From Pirellulaceae bacterium (GTDB lineage Bacteria > Planctomycetota > Planctomycetia > Pirellulales > Pirellulaceae): a stretch of 64,000 bases of DNA. Location: positions 1-64,000 of the forward strand of contig BPJV01000006.1 in NCBI GenBank assembly GCA_026004795.1. Reading direction: 5' to 3'. The notes under the pieces were generated by a model that saw only the letters and a list, made by a program, of their open reading frames with translations, searched no databases and was not told where the DNA came from. A program made the position numbers and the translations under genes. Numbering within the stretch: the stretch's first letter is position 1; the number at the start of each line of letters is the position of its first letter. This document shows, piece by piece, positions 37,793 to 46,548 of the stretch.

Positions 37793-38821
37793 ATGGCCAT
37801 GCGGACGCGTTGCTATCTGGGATGGTTGGCTGTACTCCTGGCGGACCTGGTGGTGGCGGTCGCGGGAACACCTGCGGAAAAGGTGCTGAAACACGCCGAC
37901 GACTGGTTTCTTACCGACGATGCCGAGCGGGTGTTGGCGAACATCCTTTCCTGGCAAACTGTACGAGGAGACTGGCCGAAAAACGTCGACACCACTGCCC
38001 AACCTTTCCCCCGCCCAGGAGGACCACCGAGCGGAACGTTTGATAACGGAGCGACCGTGGGAGAACTGCGGGTGTTGGCCCGAGCCGTTCGCGTAACCGG
38101 AAAGGAGCCGTATCGACAAGCCTTCTTGCGGGGGTTCGATCACCTCCTCGCTGCTCAATACCCTCACGGCGGTTGGCCACAGTTCTATCCACCTGGTAAC
38201 GGATACCATCGGCACGTGACCTTCAATGACGGAACGATGGTTCGTCTGATGGAGTTCCTCGATGATGCGCATCGCCTGCCTGAATTTGATTTCCTGGATG
38301 CTCGACGCCGTGCGGCGGCGGGGGAAGCGGTCGAGCGAGCAATCGATTGTGTCTTACGCTGTCAAGTCGTGGTGGAGGGGACTCCTACCGTTTGGTGTGC
38401 CCAACACGACGCGGACACATTGGCCCCTGCTCAAGGGCGAAGTTTCGAACCGCCCTCGCTCAGCGGCGCGGAAAGCGCCGGGATTCTTCGCTTTCTGATG
38501 CGGGTACCATCCCCTTCCGATAGGATCATTCGGGCGGTGGAAGCGGGCGTGGCATGGTTCGAGGCGGTAAAGATCGAGGGCTATCGCTACCGCCGCAGCG
38601 ACGCTGGTCCTTCGCTGGTGGCCGATGCTAAAGCCCCTGCGTTGTGGGCGCGATTCTACGAGATCGGTACGAATCGCCCCATCTTTTGCGACCGGGACGG
38701 GGTGGTGAAATACGATCTTCAGGAGATTGGCAGTGAGCGGCGTGGCGGCTACACCTGGTATGGCACGTGGGGAGAAGAGGTTCGCCAAGCCTATGCCCGA
38801 TGGCCGTATCGCCAGCGCTAG
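37793..38821 (+). CDS. Secreted pectate lyase (PL10-type)
   Basis: 342-residue exported polysaccharide lyase that cleaves polygalacturonate by beta-elimination. The start at 37793 has GGAG 7 nt upstream and gives a signal peptide (about 8-26); a longer open frame starts at 37613 with no signal. Family features include GDWPKNVD, FDNGATVGELRVLARA, HGGWPQFYP and the C-terminal GYTWYGTWGEEV. The fold is an alpha/alpha toroid. It is divergent from the PqaA-like gene. Together with the esterase and sulfatases it suggests use of plant or algal uronic-acid polysaccharides. Confidence 0.9.
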   Translation: MAMRTRCYLGWLAVLLADLVVAVAGTPAEKVLKHADDWFLTDDAERVLANILSWQTVRGDWPKNVDTTAQPFPRPGGPPSGTFDNGATVGELRVLARAVRVTGKEPYRQAFLRGFDHLLAAQYPHGGWPQFYPPGNGYHRHVTFNDGTMVRLMEFLDDAHRLPEFDFLDARRRAAAGEAVERAIDCVLRCQVVVEGTPTVWCAQHDADTLAPAQGRSFEPPSLSGAESAGILRFLMRVPSPSDRIIRAVEAGVAWFEAVKIEGYRYRRSDAGPSLVADAKAPALWARFYEIGTNRPIFCDRDGVVKYDLQEIGSERRGGYTWYGTWGEEVRQAYARWPYRQR

Positions 38822-39029
38822 TGCCCTGACGTGGGGACCGCCGCCTGCTCGCAGTAGAACTTCCAATTTGGATAGGTGCATCCCCTGTCGCAACGCATGG
38901 TAAACGAGCCGCCGCGCCCGTATGGCCAACCAACAACGTCGTGTGGCGAACACCGCTACCGGTCGATCGCCGTGGGGCAGGGGGTGCGGATGCGAAGGGC
39001 CGGGGACGCAGGACGAGCACCGGTCGGAG

Positions 39030-42000
39030 TCATGTCCCCAGCAACAGGCGTCGCACCGACCGCGAGACGTCGAGCGTCAGCACGAAGACGGCAGGAACGA
39101 CAAACAGAGTGAAGAACGTCGAGACGAGCAGCCCCCCGAGAACGACTGCCCCCAAACCGCGATACAGCTCGCTGCCCGCCCCGGGGAAGAGCACCAATGG
39201 CAATAACCCTAGGACGGTGGTCGTGGTGGTAATGAAAATGGGACGAATCCGCGTCTGCACCGCATCGGGAACCGCCACGCGGGGGGACTGCCCCGCGCGG
39301 ATTGCGTAGAGCGAATGGTGGACGATCAAGATCGCATTGTTGACCACTGTGCCGATGAGAATGATAAACCCGAGCATCGTGATGATGTCCAGCGGTTGGA
39401 GGACGAACAGGTTAAGCAGAGCCAGGCCCAGCACACCGCCGACGGCTCCCAACGGCACCGTGAAGATGATGACGAACGGGTACAGCCACGATTCGAAAAG
39501 TGCTGCCATCAGTAGATAGGTGATGGCTAAGGCCAAGAGCAGATTCCACCGCAGGGCTTCCCACGCCTGCCGCAATTTGTCCGCAGTTCCCGACAGATGG
39601 ATCATCGTCTCGCCATCTAGCAGCCCCTCTTCCTGCAACGGAAGGATCACCTCGTTGGTGATCCGCGACATGGCCTCCTCTAGGGGCATAGCCAACGGAG
39701 GGGAGACCGAGATGGTAATCGCTCGTAACCGCTCGCGGCGCATGATCGCCTCGGGACCGCTACCATAATCGACATGTGCCACCGTTCCCAAGGGTACGAC
39801 ATGACCAGTTCGCGTGGCCACGGGGATGGCAAGCAAGTCTTGGGTGCGCCGTACGAACTCCTCGCGTCCTTTGATCGTCAGATCGATCTTGTCTCCATCC
39901 GTAAAGTAATCGCCGGCGTAGGCGCCATCAACAAAAGCATTCACCGAGTATCCGAGGTCCGAAGTGGTGACACCCAGTTCGGAAGCTTCCACCAGCTTGG
40001 GCACTACATGGATCTCCGGACTCGATAGATCCAGACTCGGTTGGGGCGATGCCTGCGCCTCGGGGATGACCCGCAGGGTATCATGCATCACCCGCTCGCC
40101 GAGTGCAATGAGCGAATCCAGATCGCCGCCGGTGATCTCGATGTCGATGTTACGGCCCCCGCTGAGCCCCCGACCGAAAAGGCTCGCCTGATTCACAATC
40201 GCCCGCGTGCCCGGAAACTGGGAACCGACCTGACGCAACAACGGAATCAATTCGCGGACACGATTTTCATCAAAGGCGCGAAAACCGACAAACAAACTGT
40301 TGTTGCGCACCGACACGAAATAGTAATCGATCAACGGATAGTCCAGTCGCTCAGCCTCTGCGGTCCCTGGATCCACGTCCCAATAAGGGCGCAAGTCTTG
40401 CTCCATCTTCACTCCCATGGCATTGAGTTGCTCGATGTTGTAGCCGGGAGGGGGAGACAGGCTGCAGAATACGAAATTGCGATTACCCGATGGCAGGTAC
40501 TCTACCTTGGGCCACAGCAGGTAACTGACACCGAGCGAAAACAACAGCATCCCGCCGATCACTGCCGCCGTCCGCCAGTGCCGGGCCAATACCCATCGGT
40601 TGACATGAGCGATGCCCCAGGCCAACGCTCCGGCCGCCGTGCGGATACGTGTCACCAAGGCCCCAGCGGTCCGCGTCGGCCTGGGAGCGGAGGTGGCGGA
40701 GGGCATCCACGAAGAGGACGGGACCGACGGACTGGACGCGCTGTTCAAGGCGCCGGTCAGCAAGCGCGCGGCGGCAGTGGGGATGACGGTGAAGGAGACC
40801 AGCATGGAGATCCCCACGGCGAAGGAGATGGCCAGCGCGATGTCGCGGAAGAGCTGCCCCGATGTCTCCTGCACGAACAGCACCGGTACAAAGACTGCGA
40901 TGGTGGTCAACGTGGACGCCACGACCGCTCCGGCGACCTCTTTCGTCCCGTTGGCTGCCGCACCGGTGGGCGAATCGCCCTCTTCCCGATGACGAAAAAT
41001 GTTCTCCAAGACGACCACGGCATTGTCGACCAACATCCCCACGGCAAACGCCAAGCCGGCCAGGCTGACGACGTTCAGCGAACGGCCAAGCAAGCCGAGC
41101 ATCAAGAACGTGCCCACAATGCTGATGGGAATCGCCAAGGCAATGACCAAAGCCCCGCGGCCAAACCAAAAGCCTGCAACAACCACCAAAGCGATGGTGA
41201 CCAGGAAGAACCAGTCGGACACGTAGACCGACGCCACGGCGCTGGCCGCGATCCAGGGAATGATTAGCAACGTCATGCGCCGGAGATGGAGAAATGCCAG
41301 CAACACGATGATGGTCAAGGCGCCACCGGCAAAGATGTTCTGCTGCACCAGGCGGATGGCCGAGCGTACGTACTCGGTTTCGTCGTAGTATTGAAACAAC
41401 TCGAGTCCCCGCCGCTTGAGGATGCCATTGTTGAGCTCCTCGACGGCGTCGTAGATGCCCTCCATCACTTCGAGTACATTGGCCCCCGAAGCTCGCCGCA
41501 CGCTCAGGCCGTTGCACACCAGGCCGTAGCGACGTGACAAGCTATCCAGTTTCTTGTAGGACACGAACACGTCAGCGACGTCTCCCACGTACACTGGCCG
41601 ACCATCGACGATGGTCAACAACTGCCGCCGCACGTCTTCCGGATCGCGAAACTGGCCCAGGGTGCGAATCACCCACCGACGTTTCCCCTCCCACAGGTCG
41701 CCGGCCGAGGAGTCGCGGTTCTGGTTGGTCAGCACTGAGCGGACGTCGGCGATGGTGAGCTGACGGGCGGCCAGTTTCTCGGGATCGATCACCACCTGCA
41801 ACTCTTCCTCCTGCCCGCCGTAGGTGTCCGCTTCGGCGACTCCGGGAACGCGTTCTAAACGCGATTCGATGACATCTTCCGAGAGCTTGCGCACCTCCTG
41901 TAAGTCAACCTGTGGGGGGAGAATCTCCGCCAGCACTGGATACCGTTCTCCATGCTGATCGAACAACTCCCTCAGCCGAAATACGCGCAACGCAGTGTTC

Positions 42001-42518
42001 TGGGTGCGGATCGCCCCTTCCAGCAACGGGGCGACGTCGGGGTTGCGTTGGGCGAAGTCACGTATCTGCTCCGCGGTCGGTGGTCGGGCGGTCAGCGCAA
42101 AGCGGGCGATGGGGCTGTCGGAGCTATCCGACGCTTCGATCACCGGCTCCTGCGCATCGATGGGATAATCGCGAACTTGCTGCAGTCGCGTATTGACCCG
42201 CATCATCGCGTCGCCAATGTCGGTGCCGATGGCGAACTCCAGGACGATCTCCCCCCGACCGTGACGGCAGTAGGAGGTCAGCTTCACCAGTCCTTCCACC
42301 GCCGCCAACTGCTCCTCCTGCTCCAGCACAATCTCGCGCTCGATCTCCTGCGGGCTGGCACCTGGCCATTCGGTCACTACCGACAGCACCGGATTCTCCA
42401 CCTCCGGTATCAATTGCTTGGGCATGGTCACCAACGAGATGGAGCCGAAAAGGCTTACCAACAATACGGCAACGGCCACCTTGACGGGATTGCGAATCAA
42501 GGATTCGAACAGGTTCAT
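39030..42518 (-). CDS. RND-family efflux transporter permease (HAE1/AcrB-like)
   Basis: 1,162-residue inner-membrane proton antiporter with twelve transmembrane helices in two repeats and two large periplasmic loops. Evidence: MNLFESLIRNPVKVAVAVL start, WPGASPQEIEREI, RVPGVAEADTYGG, and GMLVDNAVVVLEN in TM4 with the proton-relay Asp. A variable Ser/Pro-rich stretch joins the halves (between TM6 and TM7). The length is slightly above the usual 1,040 residues. It lies 367 bp downstream of the adaptor gene on the same strand. No outer-membrane TolC-like gene is in the window, so the third component must be elsewhere. Substrate is unknown; the sequence resembles multidrug rather than heavy-metal (CusA) pumps. 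Confidence 0.92.
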   Translation of the reverse strand: MNLFESLIRNPVKVAVAVLLVSLFGSISLVTMPKQLIPEVENPVLSVVTEWPGASPQEIEREIVLEQEEQLAAVEGLVKLTSYCRHGRGEIVLEFAIGTDIGDAMMRVNTRLQQVRDYPIDAQEPVIEASDSSDSPIARFALTARPPTAEQIRDFAQRNPDVAPLLEGAIRTQNTALRVFRLRELFDQHGERYPVLAEILPPQVDLQEVRKLSEDVIESRLERVPGVAEADTYGGQEEELQVVIDPEKLAARQLTIADVRSVLTNQNRDSSAGDLWEGKRRWVIRTLGQFRDPEDVRRQLLTIVDGRPVYVGDVADVFVSYKKLDSLSRRYGLVCNGLSVRRASGANVLEVMEGIYDAVEELNNGILKRRGLELFQYYDETEYVRSAIRLVQQNIFAGGALTIIVLLAFLHLRRMTLLIIPWIAASAVASVYVSDWFFLVTIALVVVAGFWFGRGALVIALAIPISIVGTFLMLGLLGRSLNVVSLAGLAFAVGMLVDNAVVVLENIFRHREEGDSPTGAAANGTKEVAGAVVASTLTTIAVFVPVLFVQETSGQLFRDIALAISFAVGISMLVSFTVIPTAAARLLTGALNSASSPSVPSSSWMPSATSAPRPTRTAGALVTRIRTAAGALAWGIAHVNRWVLARHWRTAAVIGGMLLFSLGVSYLLWPKVEYLPSGNRNFVFCSLSPPPGYNIEQLNAMGVKMEQDLRPYWDVDPGTAEAERLDYPLIDYYFVSVRNNSLFVGFRAFDENRVRELIPLLRQVGSQFPGTRAIVNQASLFGRGLSGGRNIDIEITGGDLDSLIALGERVMHDTLRVIPEAQASPQPSLDLSSPEIHVVPKLVEASELGVTTSDLGYSVNAFVDGAYAGDYFTDGDKIDLTIKGREEFVRRTQDLLAIPVATRTGHVVPLGTVAHVDYGSGPEAIMRRERLRAITISVSPPLAMPLEEAMSRITNEVILPLQEEGLLDGETMIHLSGTADKLRQAWEALRWNLLLALAITYLLMAALFESWLYPFVIIFTVPLGAVGGVLGLALLNLFVLQPLDIITMLGFIILIGTVVNNAILIVHHSLYAIRAGQSPRVAVPDAVQTRIRPIFITTTTTVLGLLPLVLFPGAGSELYRGLGAVVLGGLLVSTFFTLFVVPAVFVLTLDVSRSVRRLLLGT

Positions 42519-42885
42519 GGCGTCGACTATCTAGAGGGTGTGAGGTTGGCTGCCGGATAGGTGGGGGGCGTCTTGGTGGCGGAGCAGGGCACCGCGTGTC
42601 GGTTCGTATCCTGACCGTCGATTCAGGCCAGCACCACGGCTACAGGCCATGGCGGCAAATCGTTGTTCTTGATCAGCAACTGTCGTCGTCGGGCCTCCTG
42701 GGCGAGGGGACACAACGATGACCAAGAGGCTCCTGCCGCATGGGGCCATCGGTGATCCTCCATCCCGCCGCCGCGGCTAGGTGGGCGGTGCTTCGCCGCG
42801 GTCTGGACTCGGTACTTCATCGCCTGTTCCTGGTCGAGGCATCGTGCGTCGAGGCATCGTGTCGCCCCAGATGCAGACAGGGACG
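42519..42885. other. Spacer between RND permease and adaptor genes
   Basis: An unusually long gap for an adaptor-permease pair, with no supported gene. It includes a 15-bp tandem duplication at 42833-42862. Confidence 0.45.
42833..42862. repeat. Tandem duplication of 15 bp
   Basis: GTCGAGGCATCGTGC and GTCGAGGCATCGTGT lie end to end, identical at 14 of 15 positions. It looks like slippage rather than a functional site. Confidence 0.6.
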
Positions 42886-44163
42886 TCAGCTACCCGCCTG
42901 CATCGACTCGCTGATCTCCACGCGCACGCGTGTGCCGTCGATCAAGCGTTCGTTTCCCAGAACGACAACGTATTGACCATCGTGCAGGTCACCTCGGACC
43001 TGGACCAGATCGTCGACCGATACCCCAAGCTCGACGGGGATTTCCGTTACCTCGACTCCGTCGTTTTGGTCTCCACCAGGTGGGCTGTCGACGACGAACA
43101 CACTGCACCGTCCGGAATTGAGCACCAAAGCATCTTTGGGAACTAACGGCGCGCGGATGGGCGGACCGGAAGGCAGTTCCACGCGAGCCATCACGCCGGC
43201 CAAAAACCGAGGCAGACCCTCCTCGATGTGGTTCTGTACGCGAATGATCACGGGGAAAGTTCGCGCTCGGGGATCGGCAACGGGAACGATGCGCTCGATT
43301 TGTCCGGTGGCAAGAAGATCCGCTGCATCGGGGATCTCCACCCGCACGGTTTGACCGATGCGCACCGACTGGGCGACCTCGACAGGGACCGGAATTTCAA
43401 TCTTCACGGTTTTCAAGTCGGCCATCTCGCACACCGGGTCACCGGTCGTAACCCACGCGCCGCGTTCTGTCCACTCGGTCGTCACCACGCCGGCAAACGG
43501 GGCAATGACCGTCGATTTCGCGATGCGGTCCTCGATCAAACGCACCTGATGTTGGGACAATTCCCAGCGCGCACGAGCTTGGGCAATCCGTTCCTCACGT
43601 TGCCCGGCAACGACGCGGCGAAAAACGGCCTCGGCTGCCGCTAGCTGCGAGTTGGCCGTGTTGGCCCGCTCCTCAGCCGCCTCCAGGTCGGAGGCAGTGG
43701 CGGCACCACTAGCAACCAATTGGCGCAGCCGCTGCAGATTGGCCTGTGCAGCTTCTTGCACGGCCCGAGCCGCCATGACGGCTGCCCGCGCCTCCTCGAT
43801 CTCCTCCGGTCGCGAGCCATTCTCCAGTTCCAACAAGGCTTGGCGATTGAACTCGGCCTCCGCCTTGGCCGCAGCCAATTCGATTTCCAGCGTATCGGTG
43901 TGCAGCCTGGCCAACGGCTCACCGGCCTGCATCCATTGCCCAGCTCGGGCCATATACTCGGCCACCCGACCGGTCACCGCCACCCCCACGGTGACCCGCC
44001 GATCCGGCATGACCGTGCCAATAAATCGCTGGCCGGTGGCTACTTGCTGTTCCACCACGCGGGCCACCACCACGCGCGGCAGTGCCGTCTGCTGGCCCTG
44101 GGTGGTCAGCCCCCAGCTCGCGATTCCAGCCCACAACAAAGCGTAGAAAATGGAGCGAAACAC
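42886..44163 (-). CDS. RND efflux periplasmic adaptor (membrane-fusion protein)
   Basis: 425-residue exported adaptor linking the permease to an outer-membrane channel. The N-terminal signal (about 4-24) is followed by the half-lipoyl motif IGTVMPDRRVTVGVAVTGRV. A long alpha-helical hairpin (about 95-215) is rich in Ala, Glu and Arg with coiled-coil character. The second lipoyl half is IAKSTVIAPFAGVVT, and beta-barrel and membrane-proximal domains follow. The order adaptor then permease is standard. No regulator gene is adjacent. There is no Cys lipobox, so anchoring would be by the N-terminal helix or none after cleavage. Confidence 0.92.
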   Translation of the reverse strand: MFRSIFYALLWAGIASWGLTTQGQQTALPRVVVARVVEQQVATGQRFIGTVMPDRRVTVGVAVTGRVAEYMARAGQWMQAGEPLARLHTDTLEIELAAAKAEAEFNRQALLELENGSRPEEIEEARAAVMAARAVQEAAQANLQRLRQLVASGAATASDLEAAEERANTANSQLAAAEAVFRRVVAGQREERIAQARARWELSQHQVRLIEDRIAKSTVIAPFAGVVTTEWTERGAWVTTGDPVCEMADLKTVKIEIPVPVEVAQSVRIGQTVRVEIPDAADLLATGQIERIVPVADPRARTFPVIIRVQNHIEEGLPRFLAGVMARVELPSGPPIRAPLVPKDALVLNSGRCSVFVVDSPPGGDQNDGVEVTEIPVELGVSVDDLVQVRGDLHDGQYVVVLGNERLIDGTRVRVEISESMQAGS

Positions 44164-44620
44164 CCGTTGATCTCCGAAGAAGAAGCACCCACCGCAATGG
44201 GGTGTGAGTTAACGAACCATAATAAACACAAATTCCATTCGTGCCGCCACCAGAGTGGGCAGGGGGAGGAAGTCCTCTACCAACAGCATCATAATCGACG
44301 CCCCTTCGCGCCTCCAACTATCGGGCGTCTGTCCCGCGAGATGGGCATGTTCTAGTAACCCAAGGAGTCGGCCGAGGTGCCGCGAACTTTCGCCTCCAAC
44401 CTGCTATCTGGAGTCCGCCCCCCCATTGGAAGGTGTTCAGTAGGGCGAGTTCTGTATAGATTTAGGGCGTCGGAAGAGTAACGAGGGCGCCTAACGGCCC
44501 GTTTAAGGCGGTAGAAGTCAAAATCCGCTAATGGGAACCACTTCTTGCCAGCGGGCCGTCGAGCGAACCTCTGCTACTCGCTTAAGCCTCGATTACTCGT
44601 AGATGAGAAAAATTGAATCG
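44164..44620. other. Divergent spacer between adaptor and NRDE genes
   Basis: Holds the promoters of both flanking genes. I cannot place a promoter with confidence; TATAGATTT near 44456 is a possible -10 element, without a matching -35. No gene is seen. Confidence 0.45.
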
Positions 44621-45400
44621 ATGTGCATCCTGGCCTTGCTGTATCGTTTGGTCCCGGAAAGTCCTATTCTTGTGGCCGCCAACCGTGAGGAGTATTACGA
44701 CCGACCATCTTCACCGCCTTCTATTCAGTCTGGAAAACCCAGGGTTTTGTGTGGCGTGGACCAACGTGCCGGAGGAACCTGGCTGGGGGTAAACCAACAC
44801 GGGATGTTTGTGGGGCTGACCAATCGGCGCAGTACGGTGGATCCGATCGGCGCTCGTAGTCGCGGGTTGTTGGCCCGCGAGGTTCTCCGCTGCAGTTCGG
44901 CGCGGGCGGCGGTCGACAAGGCGGTTGAGGAGTTGATGACGCACCGTTACGAAGGGCTGAATTTGGTAGTCTGCGATGCGGAGAGCGGATGGGTAATCCA
45001 CAGTGATGAAGACCACGAAGTCGTGCCGCTAGAGGAAGGGCTGAACATCATCAGTGGCCAGAACCTTAACGACCCGCGTGACGAGCGGGTGCAATTGGCC
45101 CACCGCTTATTGACCTTGCAGATGCTCGATAGCCCCGTGAAGTTTCTTGCCGTAGCCAGTCGGGTATTTGCTCGTGCTCCCACTCCCCCCGGACGTCCCT
45201 CCATGGTGATTCGTGGGCACGATTATGGCACGGTTAGCAGCACGCTGTTAGCGCTCAGTCCGAAGCCGCGCAACGCGATCTTCCAGTACGCCAACGGTTC
45301 GCCTGACAAGACCAAGTATGAGGATTATTCTCCCATGCTGCGAGACATTCTCAGTCGGGGGTTGCGGGAAGCTCGTACCAAAGCGAAGGCCAACGCCTAG
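44621..45400 (+). CDS. NRDE/TANGO2-family protein (Ntn-hydrolase-like)
   Basis: 259-residue cytoplasmic protein. The family is recognised by its start MCILALLYRLV and by ANREEYYDRP, AGGTWLGV (residues about 50-57) and GLTNRR. NRDE proteins have Cys at position 2, which would become an N-terminal nucleophile after Met removal. For this reason I start at 44621, not at the ATG 18 nt upstream at 44603. The last third contains GTVSSTLLALS, also typical. TANGO2 homologues have been linked to heme trafficking and Golgi function in eukaryotes, but the bacterial role and substrate are unsettled. It is a single gene with no clear operon partner. Confidence 0.87.
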   Translation: MCILALLYRLVPESPILVAANREEYYDRPSSPPSIQSGKPRVLCGVDQRAGGTWLGVNQHGMFVGLTNRRSTVDPIGARSRGLLAREVLRCSSARAAVDKAVEELMTHRYEGLNLVVCDAESGWVIHSDEDHEVVPLEEGLNIISGQNLNDPRDERVQLAHRLLTLQMLDSPVKFLAVASRVFARAPTPPGRPSMVIRGHDYGTVSSTLLALSPKPRNAIFQYANGSPDKTKYEDYSPMLRDILSRGLREARTKAKANA

Positions 45401-45746
45401 ATTCGCCGTCAATAGCCAGTCGGTAGTTGTACCGTTCGCGCCGACCTGCCGTGGGGCAGTGGCCGCCACTGCCTGGGGTGGTTGGCGCGAGCAGTTTAAG
45501 TAGGTTGCCTCGGGCAGAAAAACGGACTGGCGGCGAGGAAAGGCGGAAACTGAGCTTGCGAACATGGTGGAATCCGCTATCATCTGCCTCTTGCAGAGCC
45601 AGTAACTGAAGAGAGAGATGAGTAAGTTCTCTGCCGCTCGGTCGAGGGCCGTCGTTCTGACGCTGCCTCGATACCGGCGGGCAAGGTGTTCCGTGTTGTT
45701 TCTTCGTTTTTTATCCTTCTGACGTCTGACTAGTTAGTTAACGAGC
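45401..45746. other. Intergenic region upstream of rpsO
   Basis: No gene seen. As the leader of a ribosomal protein gene it may carry an S15-binding autoregulatory fold, but I cannot draw a convincing structure by eye. Confidence 0.4.
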
Positions 45747-46019
45747 ATGAGTGCAGTCACGAAAGAGTTGAAAAGGCAGGCAATCGAAGAGTTTCGTGCG
45801 AACGAAAACGACACGGGTTCCTCGGCAGTGCAGATTGCGATCCTCACCAAACGGATCAATCACCTGACCGAACACATGCGAGTCCACAAAAAGGATTATG
45901 CTTCGCGGCGTGGTTTGTTGCGTCTGGTAAGCCAGCGGCGGAGTCTGTTGGATTACGTGCGGCGGCATGATCCCCAGGCCTACATCGATTTGATCACCCG
46001 CTTGGGGATCCGCAAGTAG
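45747..46019 (+). CDS. rpsO: 30S ribosomal protein S15
   Basis: 90-residue protein that binds 16S rRNA helix 22 in the platform of the small subunit and initiates its assembly. It is full length and standard throughout: DTGSSAVQIAILTKRINHLTEH and KDYASRRGLLRLVSQRR (the conserved RNA-binding region), ending LGIRK. The gene lies upstream of pnp on the same strand, the classic rpsO-pnp arrangement, but with a wide 529-bp gap. S15 often regulates its own mRNA by binding the leader; no clear structure was identified here. Confidence 0.98.
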   Translation: MSAVTKELKRQAIEEFRANENDTGSSAVQIAILTKRINHLTEHMRVHKKDYASRRGLLRLVSQRRSLLDYVRRHDPQAYIDLITRLGIRK

Positions 46020-46548
46020 GCCCCACCTTCGCTACGGATTATCCCTCCGTTCTCTTTTAACAGTCACTGGGCATGTCGCTTGCGACTGCATCTGCACCAC
46101 GGGTGGCCTTTCACGGAAAGGTCGCTGAGTGTCGGTCGGCCATGGATTTTTGTGCCGGGCCGTGTTCGATGGATAAGATGCCGCATCGATCCACGGTGCG
46201 GTATCGGAGTGGTGCCCGTGAAAAGTAGTATTTGCATTAACGACCTGCCGCCTGTTGTGCTGTTTCGATCATCGCCCGGTTGCTGCTATTCCTCCAGCGG
46301 GCGACAGGCGCCATTGTCTGTGATGTGCCCCTCGGGTGATGATGGCGCCCCCTCTCGACCTTGGCCGACGCTCGGCGTGCTGCGTCTGGGCCGGCAGTCG
46401 TTGTCTGCCATCGGCACGTCTTTGATGCGGTAGGATATTGGGTTTGATGAGTGTTGTGAAAAGTGACGGACGCCGAAGCAAAGCCATTACTTGGTAGTCG
46501 ATCGTTCGTGCATGTCGTGTATGTCAGTTTGGATGTAGGAAAAGCAAA
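46020..46548. other. Intergenic region between rpsO and pnp
   Basis: Wide spacer with a weak terminator-like hairpin soon after rpsO and otherwise no gene I can support. In many bacteria the pnp leader folds into a stem-loop cleaved by RNase III for autoregulation; a specific structure was not identified here. Confidence 0.4.
46034..46058 (+). terminator. Weak intrinsic terminator-like hairpin after rpsO
   Basis: ACGGA (46034-46038) pairs with TCCGT (46046-46050) across a 7-nt loop, followed by TCTCTTTT. The stem is only 5 bp, so termination would be partial. Confidence 0.35.

Noticed and set aside
40041-41267. 408-codon forward open frame inside the RND permease gene
   Set aside because: Opposite strand of a full-length RND gene; composition is low-complexity Gly/Arg/His.
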